Below are positions 19,158 through 27,937 of a stretch of 64,000 nucleotides of DNA, piece after piece. The stretch is from positions 1,526,001 to 1,590,000 of the forward strand of contig CP065161.1 of NCBI GenBank assembly GCA_015693905.1, written 5' to 3'. Each line of letters begins with the position of its first letter. Positions within the stretch are counted from its first letter, which is position 1. A model generated the notes under the pieces. The model was not told the DNA's origin, searched no databases, and saw only the letters and a program-made list of their open reading frames with translations. The position numbers and the translations under genes are program-made. The DNA is from Rhodobacterales bacterium HKCCA1288 (GTDB lineage Bacteria > Pseudomonadota > Alphaproteobacteria > Rhodobacterales > Rhodobacteraceae).

Positions 19158-19826
19158 ATGCGCTATCTGCTTGTAGAGGATAACGAGGAATTGGCCGAAG
19201 CGGTGGTCAAACGTCTGGTCTTGGACGGTCATGCGGTTGATCACGCCCCCGATTTGGCCCATGCGCGCGCTTGCCTTGCGGATGCCAGCTACGATCTGAT
19301 CTTGCTTGATGTGATGCTTCCCGATGGCGATGGTCGCGCATTTTTGGCGCAAAGCCGCATCCATATCGAAACGCCCGTGATCATGTTAACCGCCCGCAGC
19401 CAAGTGTCGGATCGGGTTGGTGCCCTTGACCAAGGGGCCGATGACTACATCACGAAACCCTTCGATTTTTCCGAATTAGAGGCGCGGTGCCGCGCCGTTT
19501 TGCGCCGCCGCGGCGGGGCCGCGCGCAATGATATCGCGCTTGGCCAAACCATCTTTGACCCGCTTGCAGGCACGCTGCGCCATCACGCGCATACCATCGA
19601 ATTGCGCAGCCGCGAATTGCGTCTTTTGGAAGTGTTCGTGCGCCATCAAGGACAGATTTTGTCAAAGGCGCAATTGATGGACAGGCTGTTTTCCTATGAT
19701 GCAGAGATCACAGAAAACGCGATTGAGGTCTATGTGGGCCGCTTGCGCCGCCGTCTTGAGGGAACGGATATTCACATCGAGACTGTGCGCGGCATTGGGT
19801 ATCGGATGGAGGTGAAAACCCCGTGA
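19158..19826 (+). CDS. tctD: OmpR-family response regulator TctD
   Basis: 222 residues. Receiver domain: acidic pocket VEDNEEL, phospho-acceptor Asp in ILLDVMLPDGDGR, switch residues MLTAR and YITKPFDF. C-terminal winged helix (IELRSRELRLLEVFVRHQGQ; ENAIEVYVGRLRRRL; TVRGIGYRM). Probably activates tctCBA on signal from TctE. ATG 19158 (MRYLLVEDN) is the conserved start; the frame is open from 19125. Overlaps tctE by 4 bp. Confidence 0.92.
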   Translation: MRYLLVEDNEELAEAVVKRLVLDGHAVDHAPDLAHARACLADASYDLILLDVMLPDGDGRAFLAQSRIHIETPVIMLTARSQVSDRVGALDQGADDYITKPFDFSELEARCRAVLRRRGGAARNDIALGQTIFDPLAGTLRHHAHTIELRSRELRLLEVFVRHQGQILSKAQLMDRLFSYDAEITENAIEVYVGRLRRRLEGTDIHIETVRGIGYRMEVKTP

Positions 19827-21208
19827 GCGAGGCGCAACAGGGCACAGGTTCCATTGGTCGGCGATTAACGCTCTATCTCGCGATTGTGGCGGCACTGTTG
19901 TCATTGCTATCTTGGGGGATGGTTGCGGGGTTCGCCCGCCAAGCCGCCGAAGAAACCCAAGATAACGTCTTGGCCGCTGCAGTGACTGCAATCGCCGAAA
20001 CCCTGCGCAGCGAGCAGGGCGAATTGCGGCTTGAACTGCCCTATTCTGCGTTTTCCATGCTCGGCGCGATTAGCGAGGATCGGGTTTTTTATCGGGTCAC
20101 CGCGAATGGCGCATTGCTGACAGGCTATGCAGATCTTCCCGTTGCCACTGACCCGAACACCCGCGCAGGCGAGGTCAGTTTTGCAACGCAATCTTATCGC
20201 GGCGAAGATTTGCGACTGGCCACGCTCTCGCGCCGCATATTGGCGGGAAATCAACCGACATTGGTGATCGTCACAGTCGGACAAACCCGCGAAGGCATTG
20301 CCGCCATCGCACTTGATCTCTCGCGTCAAGCAGGCCTGTTGTCGATTGCCTTTTTCTTGGTCGCGGTGCTGCTGTCCTTTTTTGCCGCCCGCACATCATT
20401 GCGGCCGTTGAACGAGATTGCAGGGGCTGTCTCGCGGCGCGGGCCATCCGATTTGCGCCCCTTGCGCCGCCCCGCCCCTGATGAATTGGCGCCGCTCATT
20501 GCCGCGCTCAATCGCTTCATGGATCGATTGGGGCAATCCATTCGCCGCTCGGAAGAGTTTATTCTAGAGGCCGCCCATCGCGTCCGCACGCCTTTGGCAA
20601 CTGTTCGAGTGCAAGCGGATCTTGCCTTGCGCAACGCCTCAGGCGAGGCCGAACGCAACCGTCTGCGCCAGATGATCCGCGCGATTGATGAAAGCTCCCG
20701 TTCGGCGGGACAGCTTTTGGATCACGCCACTGTGGCCTTCCGCGCGGATGACCTTCTGCGCGATCATATCTCGCTCAAAAGTTTGGCCGCCCAAACGGCG
20801 ACCGCAATGACCCCCACGGCAAGCATGAAGGATATCAACATTGACCTGAAAGCCGAGGACATCATCGTTGCAGGTGATGCGGTGCTGCTCGACAGCGCGT
20901 TGCGCAATATTCTCGACAACGCCATCAAATATTCGCCTGAAGACACCACCATATCAATTTGCGTGGAGACCAAAGGGGGCTATGGCTACATCACTGTGCG
21001 CGATGAGGGCACAGGGCTAGGCGATGACCCTGCCGAGGTTCTCACGCAGCGTTTCAAACGAGGACGCAACACCGAAAACATTGTGGGATCAGGATTGGGC
21101 CTTACCATTGCCGCTGATGTTTTGGCCGCCCATGGCGGGCGCTTAGAATTGTCAAATAATAAGGAAGGAAAGGGCACATGCGCCTCGCTTGTCTTACCCT
21201 TGCTTTAA
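19823..21208 (+). CDS. tctE: Sensor histidine kinase TctE-like
   Basis: 461 residues. A membrane helix near residues 12-35, a periplasmic domain, a second helix near 165-190 (GLLSIAFFLVAVLLSFFAA), then HAMP, HisKA with phospho-acceptor His in EAAHRVRTPLATVRVQ, and HATPase with N-box (LRNILDNAIKYSP), DEGTGLG and GSGLGLTIA boxes. It senses a periplasmic carboxylate or its binding protein and phosphorylates TctD. Its 3' end overlaps the next gene by 31 bp. Confidence 0.92.
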   Translation: MSEAQQGTGSIGRRLTLYLAIVAALLSLLSWGMVAGFARQAAEETQDNVLAAAVTAIAETLRSEQGELRLELPYSAFSMLGAISEDRVFYRVTANGALLTGYADLPVATDPNTRAGEVSFATQSYRGEDLRLATLSRRILAGNQPTLVIVTVGQTREGIAAIALDLSRQAGLLSIAFFLVAVLLSFFAARTSLRPLNEIAGAVSRRGPSDLRPLRRPAPDELAPLIAALNRFMDRLGQSIRRSEEFILEAAHRVRTPLATVRVQADLALRNASGEAERNRLRQMIRAIDESSRSAGQLLDHATVAFRADDLLRDHISLKSLAAQTATAMTPTASMKDINIDLKAEDIIVAGDAVLLDSALRNILDNAIKYSPEDTTISICVETKGGYGYITVRDEGTGLGDDPAEVLTQRFKRGRNTENIVGSGLGLTIAADVLAAHGGRLELSNNKEGKGTCASLVLPLL

Positions 21209-22206
21209 GTCTCTGGATCAGCCCTGCAACCGCCTTTGAACCAGAGGATTTCCTACGCATCGAAGGCACGGGCGACAGGGTTTTGCGGATACTCTCCACC
21301 GCTGATTTGGACGTCTTCACACCCTATCTCGAAGCGTTTCATCGCGCCAATCCAACCTTAGATTTGGAATATACGGTTGCCTCCTCTGCGGATTTGCATC
21401 GTGAGATCAGTTCAGGCGCAGTTTATGATGTGGCCATTTCATCGGCGATGGATTTGCAATTCCAACTGGCCAATGATGGGCTGACACAACGCTATCGCTC
21501 GCCGATGACACAAAGCCTGCCAGACTGGGCCACATGGCGTGATGTCATTTTCGCATTCACGACCGAGCCCGCGGTGGTCTTGGTTTCGACTGAATATTTT
21601 GAGGGGCTATCCATTCCGCAGTCGCGGCAGGATTTGATCGAAGTTTTACGCGACAACCCTGCACGTTTCGCAGGGTCTATCGGCACCTATGATGTGCGGG
21701 ACAGTGGGCTTGGCTATCTGTTTGCCACGCAGGAAGCCCGTGCCACAGATGCCTATTGGCGACTCTCCGAAGTGATGGGCCGTCTCAACCCCACGCTCTA
21801 TTGCTGTTCAAGCCAAATGATTGAGGATGTGATGAGTGGCAAACTGGCCCTCGCCTATAATGTCTTGGGCAGTTACGTGGCCGAACGTTTGGCCGATCAA
21901 TCCGAAGGTCGTGTCCAAATTCTGCGGATGACCGATTTTTCCAACGTGATTTTGCGCACCGCCTTGATCCCAAGCACGGCGCAGAACCCAAACGATGCAG
22001 GGGCGTTTATTGATGCGCTACTCAGTATCGCCTTGCGCGATGGGGCCGATGGTTGGCCCCTGCCACCGCTCAATGACGCATCGCCTGCTGCGTCTAGTGC
22101 GGGATTTGGGCCTATTCGGATCGGCCCCGCCCTGATGGTCTATCTTGACCCGCTCAATCGGCGCAATTTCTTGGCCGAATGGGAAAACGCGATTGTCCAA
22201 CAATAA
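21178..22206 (+). CDS. Periplasmic solute-binding protein cotranscribed with tctDE
   Basis: 342 residues. N-terminal Sec signal peptide (MRLACLTLALSLWISPATAF). The mature protein resembles type 2 periplasmic binding proteins for iron or small anions (LRILSTADLDVFTPYLEAFH; YDVAISSAMDLQFQLAND; YNVLGSYVAERLA). No transporter gene follows, and the start is embedded in the end of the kinase gene, so a sensory role (ligand presentation to TctE) is plausible rather than transport. The start has AAGGAAAGG just upstream, inside tctE. Function is inferred. Confidence 0.8.
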   Translation: MRLACLTLALSLWISPATAFEPEDFLRIEGTGDRVLRILSTADLDVFTPYLEAFHRANPTLDLEYTVASSADLHREISSGAVYDVAISSAMDLQFQLANDGLTQRYRSPMTQSLPDWATWRDVIFAFTTEPAVVLVSTEYFEGLSIPQSRQDLIEVLRDNPARFAGSIGTYDVRDSGLGYLFATQEARATDAYWRLSEVMGRLNPTLYCCSSQMIEDVMSGKLALAYNVLGSYVAERLADQSEGRVQILRMTDFSNVILRTALIPSTAQNPNDAGAFIDALLSIALRDGADGWPLPPLNDASPAASSAGFGPIRIGPALMVYLDPLNRRNFLAEWENAIVQQ

Positions 22207-22208
22207 CG

Positions 22209-22409
22209 CTAGCCTGCAAAACTCCAGCGTTGCAAAACGGAAATCGCATAGGCCTGTGAGAGGCTTGTGAGTGCCGCGCTTGATCCTTCGGCCTCAAGGC
22301 CCAAAGCCTCGAAATGACCGCAAGATTGACAGGTGATCTTTGTCGCATCCATCGCGATATCGTTTGCCCCACATTCGGGACAAATGGCGGCAACATCATC
22401 ATTGAACAT
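22209..22409 (-). CDS. Small zinc-ribbon protein, function unknown
   Basis: 66 residues. Two Cys pairs, CPEC and CQSC, 13 residues apart form a zinc ribbon in the first half; the rest is a short helical tail. A strong AAGGAGGAGAG precedes the ATG and the gene lies 16 bp after the MFS stop, so it is very probably translated from the same message. No function is recognised; its 3' end abuts (2 bp) the convergent binding-protein gene. Confidence 0.65.
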   Translation of the reverse strand: MFNDDVAAICPECGANDIAMDATKITCQSCGHFEALGLEAEGSSAALTSLSQAYAISVLQRWSFAG

Positions 22410-22425
22410 GAACTCTCCTCCTTCC

Positions 22426-23646
22426 CTAGCCTGCGGCCAAAACGGGGGCTTGCGGGCGGCGACTGCGCGTCAAAAGCCACGCGATTATCGCCACATTAAA
22501 CCCGTTCCACAAAATACCGTTGATGAATGCCATCTGATAGCTGCCTGTTACATCGAAAATCCACCCCGACATCCAACCGCCAAGCGCCATGCCCACAATC
22601 GTCATCATGATCACAAATCCAACCCGCTGACCTGCTTCGCGGGCGGGCATATATTCGCGCACAATCAAAGCGTAGGACGGAACAATCCCACCCTGAGCCA
22701 AACCAAAAATCAAGCTGACAACATAAAGCGACACAAGCCCATCATAGGGCAGATAAAAAAACAGCGCCGTCATTTGGAGAACCGACCCAATCAATAGGGT
22801 GCGCACACCACCCAAACGATCAGCAACTAAGCCTGAAATGATGCGGCTGACCACACCACCCAGAAGCATCAGCGACAGCATCTCGGCCCCCACCGCAGGG
22901 CCATATCCAAGGCCCACGCAGTAAGATACGATATGCACCTGCGGCATCGACATGGCCACACAGCAGGCCACGCCTGCAAAGCCCAGCAGATATTGCAACT
23001 GGCGCGAGGACAGACCAACCGAATTTGCCTTGGCGCGCGACATTGCCTCGGACTGGGCATGGGCGGTTTCTGGCAGTTTGCGCCGCAACGCAAATGAAAG
23101 CGGGATGATCCCCACAAGCGCAATCACTGCAAGGGTGAGGTAGACAGCCCGCCATCCATCCTCAGCTAAAATCCCAGAAAGAACCATCGGCCAAATCGCA
23201 CCAGAGAGGTAATTGCCGCTGGCCACCAAGGCCACGGCAATCCCGCGGCGGCGCAAGAACCAATGCGATATATCCGCCAATAAAGGGCCAAAGCCCGCGG
23301 CCGTTCCAAGGCCCAAAATCAGATGGATCAGGGACAGCGTGTAAATGCTGCTTGCAAGAGTGGAGAGAGCGAACCCTGCCGCGATCATGACAGCTGCCAG
23401 AGAGAGGGCAATCGTGACACCAAAACGATCCACCAAGCGCCCTACCAAAAGATTGCCCGCGCCAAACCCCACCATCGTCATCGTGTAGGGCAAGGACGAG
23501 GCCGCGCGCAGCGATCCAAATTCCGCCTCAACCGCAGGCATGATCACGATGATGGCCCACATGCCCACATTAGCAATCATCGCAATCGCCAAGGTGATGG
23601 CGAGCCTACCCCAAGAATAGGCGCTATCATGAATATTGCTTTGCAT
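22426..23646 (-). CDS. Major facilitator superfamily transporter
   Basis: 406 residues with about 12 hydrophobic helices; the MFS loop between helices 2 and 3 is visible (NLLVGRLVDRFGVTIALS), with the second-half equivalent ISGLVADRLGGVRTLL. The pattern is that of the monocarboxylate/oxalate-formate (OFA/MCT-like) branch. Substrate unknown. Followed by the small zinc-ribbon gene; divergent from the shikimate-dehydrogenase-like gene. Confidence 0.85.
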   Translation of the reverse strand: MQSNIHDSAYSWGRLAITLAIAMIANVGMWAIIVIMPAVEAEFGSLRAASSLPYTMTMVGFGAGNLLVGRLVDRFGVTIALSLAAVMIAAGFALSTLASSIYTLSLIHLILGLGTAAGFGPLLADISHWFLRRRGIAVALVASGNYLSGAIWPMVLSGILAEDGWRAVYLTLAVIALVGIIPLSFALRRKLPETAHAQSEAMSRAKANSVGLSSRQLQYLLGFAGVACCVAMSMPQVHIVSYCVGLGYGPAVGAEMLSLMLLGGVVSRIISGLVADRLGGVRTLLIGSVLQMTALFFYLPYDGLVSLYVVSLIFGLAQGGIVPSYALIVREYMPAREAGQRVGFVIMMTIVGMALGGWMSGWIFDVTGSYQMAFINGILWNGFNVAIIAWLLTRSRRPQAPVLAAG

Positions 23647-23777
23647 GGATCAGACCTGTTCACATCGCGCAAATCTAACGCTATCGCCATTCCAAAAAGA
23701 GCGCCAACAAAAGTTGCATCTGCCCGCCATTCGTGGCGAGATGGCCAAATAACGCGCGAAGAGAAAGACCAGGCGAT

Positions 23778-24632
23778 ATGTCCTTAAGCCCGACCCAGAA
23801 CCAAGCCCCGCTCAAATTGGGGCTGATCGGTGACAATATCAAACAATCCAGCACCCCGCGTTTGCACCGAATTGCAGGCCACCTGAACGCCCGCGCGGTC
23901 AGCTATGATCTCTTGATCCCCCCTGAACGCGAGGAAACCTTTCTTGAGGTCTTCGAGACCGCGCAAATTGAAGGCTATTCAGGGCTCAACATCACATATC
24001 CCTATAAAGAAAAAGTGGTGCCACTTGTGCAACTGGCCGATCCCGTGTTGGACGCGGTTGGGGCCGTGAACACCGTTCTTTTCACGGCCCAAGGGCCTAT
24101 TGGCTATAACACAGATTACACGGGCTTTAAGGCCGCCTATCAGGCCACACGGGGCGATGACGCACCAAGCGAGGTGCTGATCATCGGGTCAGGTGGGGCG
24201 GGACGCGCGATTGCCTTTGGCCTTGCCGATTTGGGGGCAAGCGCGTTGCATCTGGTTGATACAGATTTGCCTAAGGCCGATGGCCTAAAGCGTGATCTGG
24301 CGCGTGGCTTTCCGACATTGCAGGTCACAACAATGCGCGAGGTGTCCAATCTGCCACCTGAGATCACGGGCCTTGTGAACGCAACGCCCATTGGCATGGT
24401 TGGCTATGGCGGCACCCCGCTGCCGGCTGCGCATATGCGAGAGGCAAAATGGGTGTTTGACGCGGTCTATACCCCACTTGAGACACCGTTCCTCAAAGAT
24501 GCAGCGTCTCTTGGTCTAGAAATCATTTCTGGGTGGGAATTATTCTTTTATCAAGGCGTGCACGCATGGGCACATTTTTCGGGCGGCAGCGTGGATGAGG
24601 CGGCGTTGCGCGCGGCGCTGTTGCAAGCTTAA
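23778..24632 (+). CDS. Shikimate/quinate dehydrogenase family protein
   Basis: About 284 residues. Substrate domain with LGLIGDNIKQSSTPRLHRIA and the catalytic Lys in GLNITYPYKEKVVPLV; NAD(P) domain with LIIGSGGAGRAIAFGLADLG; NATPIGM and the closing FFYQGVHAWAHFSG. It interconverts 3-dehydroshikimate and shikimate (or quinate). The NIKQSSTP loop differs from the SxS motif of standard AroE, and GDN replaces GxP, so it may be a catabolic quinate/shikimate or hydroxyaromatic paralogue rather than the biosynthetic enzyme. The ATG at 23778 has a purine-rich region upstream. Divergent from the MFS carrier, which may import its substrate. Confidence 0.8.
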   Translation: MSLSPTQNQAPLKLGLIGDNIKQSSTPRLHRIAGHLNARAVSYDLLIPPEREETFLEVFETAQIEGYSGLNITYPYKEKVVPLVQLADPVLDAVGAVNTVLFTAQGPIGYNTDYTGFKAAYQATRGDDAPSEVLIIGSGGAGRAIAFGLADLGASALHLVDTDLPKADGLKRDLARGFPTLQVTTMREVSNLPPEITGLVNATPIGMVGYGGTPLPAAHMREAKWVFDAVYTPLETPFLKDAASLGLEIISGWELFFYQGVHAWAHFSGGSVDEAALRAALLQA

Positions 24633-26143
24633 TTCAAGATGGGCTCAAACCCGATCAGGGCGCTAATCGGCGCATAGTCATCTGTCAGAACGCGCGGCTG
24701 CTTATCAGCCACAATCTGCGCCACGAAGGCATCATCGAGAGGTTGAAAGATCATTGGATCAGGCGACCCCGCCGTGAGGCGAGAGACAGGACTTGGTGTT
24801 TCGCTACAGAGAAGAACAAAAATCCGCCGCTCACCTTGGCTTGGCCCGCGCGCCTCTGTCCAGACTTCGACACTTGGGAAAACCGCCTGCAAAGTCACGA
24901 TCATCGCCGCCAAGGCATCCATGCGGTCAACATTGTCGATCAGGTTCATCGCAAAAACCCCGCCATCCGTCAGGCGGCTTGCAACCAATTCAAAAAATTC
25001 TTGCGTGATCAAATGTTCGGGCACGGCAATATCGGTGAAAGCATCCCCAATGATCACATCATAGCGCGTGGGGGTGTTGCGCAGCGCCATACGCGCGTCT
25101 TCATGCAGCACGGTGACCTCATCTGCAGGAAGCCAGAAATAATCAATCGCCACCTGCGTGACGGCGGGGTCTATCTCAGCCACCGTGATTTGCCCTAAAC
25201 CATGCGCGGCCCATCCCCGCGGGACGGAAAAGGATCCGCCGCCGATATGGAAGGATGAGAAATCCTTCTCTCCCATCCGCATGCGCGGCAGCGCGTCCAA
25301 CATTGCAGCATGATCGGTTTGCATATGGCGCGGTTCCGCCTCGCTACTGATGCCATGGGCAAGGTGATCCAAAACCATCAGATGAACGCGCGCGCCCTCG
25401 GCATCAGAAAGGGTCACTGTGCGGATACAGAAATATTCGCTTTCCTCGTCACAAATCGCTGGCAGGCTGAGGGTCTGATAGCCGAGCCCCACAAGCGCCA
25501 AACATGCCGCGAAGCTAAGACCAAGATCGCGCCCTTTAACCCGCGCCAACGCAAAGCAGACGACCGCCGCAAACGCATAAATCACAGCAATGACCATCAA
25601 GGTGGTCATCGAGCCTAAGCGCGGAACAAAGAAAAACCCTGCAAGCAAAGTGCCAAAAATCGCCCCAATCGCCCCAGTTGCAAACATAACCCCCAAGACG
25701 CGTTCAGACTGGCTTTGACCGCGCATGGCAACAACCGTCAAAACAGGCGCAGGGATGCCCGCAAATAGCGAAGGCAGGAAAAACGCGACCATGCTTAGGG
25801 CGGTGATGGCGGCGAGGGGATGGCTGAAGGCCTCAATTAGCGGAGCTGCAAACCCGCGCAACATCAGACTTGCCGCAGCGGTGGTCAAAGCGGCGGCAAC
25901 CATCGTCCATGCGGTTTGGCGCAATGCATTTTGACTGTCATGCGCAGCGATGCGACCGCCCCACCAATGACCTACGGAAAAGCCCGCCAGAACAACCGCA
26001 ATAATGGCTGTCCATGTATAGAGGCTCATCCCGACATAGGGCGCAATCATGCGGCCTGCGACAATTTCCACCACAAGGCTTGATGCAGAAATCGCCGCCT
26101 GCAGCAGCACCATGATCCAAAGGTATTTTCCTTTGCCTGCCAC
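24629..26143 (-). CDS. Membrane-fused spermidine-synthase-like methyltransferase-fold protein
   Basis: About 504 residues. N-terminal half with seven to eight helices (VLLQAAISASSLVVEIVAGR; LAGFSVGHWWGGRIAA) and a C-terminal Rossmann domain like polyamine synthases: FHIGGGSFSVPRGWAA, acidic loop VAEIDPAVTQVAIDYFWL, DARMALRNT, YDVIIGDAFTDIAVP. Such fused proteins are common in proteobacteria and are not proven polyamine synthases. The start is either the GTG at 26143 (keeps the KGKYLWIM stretch) or the ATG at 26113. Its stop overlaps the convergent shikimate-DH-like gene by 4 bp. Confidence 0.78.
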   Translation of the reverse strand: MAGKGKYLWIMVLLQAAISASSLVVEIVAGRMIAPYVGMSLYTWTAIIAVVLAGFSVGHWWGGRIAAHDSQNALRQTAWTMVAAALTTAAASLMLRGFAAPLIEAFSHPLAAITALSMVAFFLPSLFAGIPAPVLTVVAMRGQSQSERVLGVMFATGAIGAIFGTLLAGFFFVPRLGSMTTLMVIAVIYAFAAVVCFALARVKGRDLGLSFAACLALVGLGYQTLSLPAICDEESEYFCIRTVTLSDAEGARVHLMVLDHLAHGISSEAEPRHMQTDHAAMLDALPRMRMGEKDFSSFHIGGGSFSVPRGWAAHGLGQITVAEIDPAVTQVAIDYFWLPADEVTVLHEDARMALRNTPTRYDVIIGDAFTDIAVPEHLITQEFFELVASRLTDGGVFAMNLIDNVDRMDALAAMIVTLQAVFPSVEVWTEARGPSQGERRIFVLLCSETPSPVSRLTAGSPDPMIFQPLDDAFVAQIVADKQPRVLTDDYAPISALIGFEPILN

Positions 26144-26221
26144 CCGATTGCACCTCGCTTGAGACTGACTGTCGCGCCATCGGGGAAAATTTACACCAGC
26201 CCCGCAAAGGCACAAGCCAGA

Positions 26222-26256
26222 TAAAGCAAAAGCGGCAAGGTTTCCCCTGCCGCTTC
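26222..26256 (-). terminator. Intrinsic terminator after the NCS2 permease
   Basis: Minus strand: AGCGGCA and TGCCGCT form a stem, followed by TTTGCTTTAT; 28 bp past the permease stop. Confidence 0.7.
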
Positions 26257-26284
26257 GCGTTCTAGGTCATGCTCACCTGTGAGC

Positions 26285-27685
26285 TTATTTTGAGCTCTTT
26301 CCCGACATGCCGCCAGAAACCTCTTCCGTGGATTCTGCACTGAGTTCTGCGGGCAGCACGAGGTTTAGGATAATCGCGATGAGGGCCGCAGGCAAAATGC
26401 CCGAGGTTGCCAAGATTTTCATCGTGCTTGGCAGATATTGCAGTGCGTCAGGTTCAAGCTGCAAACCAAGCCCCAAGGACAAGGCAATCGCAAAAATCAC
26501 CATGTTGCGGCGGTTCCAATTCACATCCGACAGCATCGAGATGCCTGCAGCGACAACCATGCCGAACATGACGATCACACCGCCGCCCAAAACCTCAATC
26601 GGCACAGAGGAAATCACCGCGCCCACCTTTGGCACCAAGCCACAAAGGATAAGGAATATTGCGCCGATCGTGACAACCGCGCGGCTCATCACGCCCGTCA
26701 TCGCAATCAGGCCCACATTCTGTGAGAAGGATGTGTTCGGCAATGCCCCGAACAAGCCAGACACAGCCGTGCCCAGACCATCGGCAAAAGTCGCGCCTTG
26801 GATTTCCTTATCGGTCGCTTCGCGGTTCGCACCCCCTTTGGTGATCCCTGACACATCGCCCACTGTTTCCACGGCGGAAACAAAAGACATGGCACAAAAG
26901 CCGATGATTGCGGCGACCGAAAACTCTAACCCAAAGTGAAGCGGGTTTGGCATCGCAAAGCTTGCGGCACGGCCAACATTGCCCAAATTCACTTGCCCCA
27001 AGGCAAAGGCCACCGCGTAGCCCGCCAAAAGGCCAACCAAAACGGCCGAGACAGACAGCATCCCACGCGCAAAGAATTTCAGCCCCAAGGTCACAAGGAT
27101 CACTGTGCCCGCCATGAGCCAGTTCAGACTAGAGCCGTATTCCTCGGTTCCAATTGCAGGCACACCGCCCGCAGCATATTGGATGCCAACCTTAACAAGT
27201 GCCAAACCAATCATCGTGACAACAAGGCCCGTCACCAAAGGCGGCAAGGCAAAGCGCAAGCGGCCAATGAACAGGCCTAAGAAGGCATGGAACAAACCGC
27301 CGACCAAAATGCCGCCCATCAAAACGGCAATCGCGTCAACGCCCTTACCTGCAACCAAGGGAATCATGATCGGAATAAAGGCAAAGCTCGTTCCTTGGAC
27401 AATCGGCAGCCGCGCGCCAACAGGGCCAAATCCAATGGTTTGGAACAAAGTGGCGATGCCCGCGAAGAACATCGACATTTGAATCATATAGATCATCTGC
27501 GGAAAATCCGGGCTGTTTGAGCCAAAGCCAAACCCAGCCGCACCGCAAATAATGATGGCGGGTGTTACGTTCGAGACAAACATCGCCAAAACGTGTTGAA
27601 TTCCAAGTGGCACCGCCTGAGTCAAAGGCGGCGTGTAATTCGGATCGCGCAGCTGCTCTGGCGTTCCAATTGATGCGTCTGACAT
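26285..27685 (-). CDS. NCS2-family xanthine/uracil permease
   Basis: 466 residues with 14 hydrophobic segments. Family motifs: the Gln/Glu-box MSFVSAVETVGDVSGITKGG and GLFGALPNTSFSQNVGLIAMTG, both typical of the xanthine/urate branch of nucleobase:cation symporters; LGIQHVLAMFVSNVTPAI near the N-terminus. Imports a purine (xanthine or urate most likely) with H+. It has a structured leader upstream (27690-27830) and its own terminator. No purine catabolic genes are adjacent. Confidence 0.88.
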   Translation of the reverse strand: MSDASIGTPEQLRDPNYTPPLTQAVPLGIQHVLAMFVSNVTPAIIICGAAGFGFGSNSPDFPQMIYMIQMSMFFAGIATLFQTIGFGPVGARLPIVQGTSFAFIPIMIPLVAGKGVDAIAVLMGGILVGGLFHAFLGLFIGRLRFALPPLVTGLVVTMIGLALVKVGIQYAAGGVPAIGTEEYGSSLNWLMAGTVILVTLGLKFFARGMLSVSAVLVGLLAGYAVAFALGQVNLGNVGRAASFAMPNPLHFGLEFSVAAIIGFCAMSFVSAVETVGDVSGITKGGANREATDKEIQGATFADGLGTAVSGLFGALPNTSFSQNVGLIAMTGVMSRAVVTIGAIFLILCGLVPKVGAVISSVPIEVLGGGVIVMFGMVVAAGISMLSDVNWNRRNMVIFAIALSLGLGLQLEPDALQYLPSTMKILATSGILPAALIAIILNLVLPAELSAESTEEVSGGMSGKSSK

Positions 27686-27689
27686 CTTC

Positions 27690-27830
27690 TAGTCCCTCCC
27701 TTTTCGATGCTTTGGCGGCTCCTCCTCCGACAAAGTCTCATCGAATGTTCGCGCTTCGCGCTTAGCGCCGCCCGACCTGTGGACGGAACGACAGACCATG
27801 ACCCAAAAGTCATGACTCAAATCGCAGGCT
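27690..27830 (-). promoter_or_regulatory. Structured leader of the NCS2 permease (riboswitch candidate)
   Basis: About 140 nt before the permease start holds a perfect 6-bp stem CATGAC/GTCATG (27797-27802 and 27809-27814) and further on a GC-rich run of short GCGC repeats near 27750-27768, then a purine-rich ribosome site. NCS2 permeases are often under purine riboswitches, but no known consensus could be confirmed by eye. Confidence 0.3.
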
Positions 27831-27937
27831 AAATCAGAAACTGAAGATTTATTTTCAAAAAAAACAAAAAGCTGTCACAAACAAGGTCTGGCACAGGTTT
27901 TTGCGCTGAAATCATTGAGAAAATTGCGCTTTCGGCC

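Noticed and set aside
27690..27830. Named purine riboswitch
   Set aside because: No known consensus could be recognised by eye, so only a structured leader is claimed.
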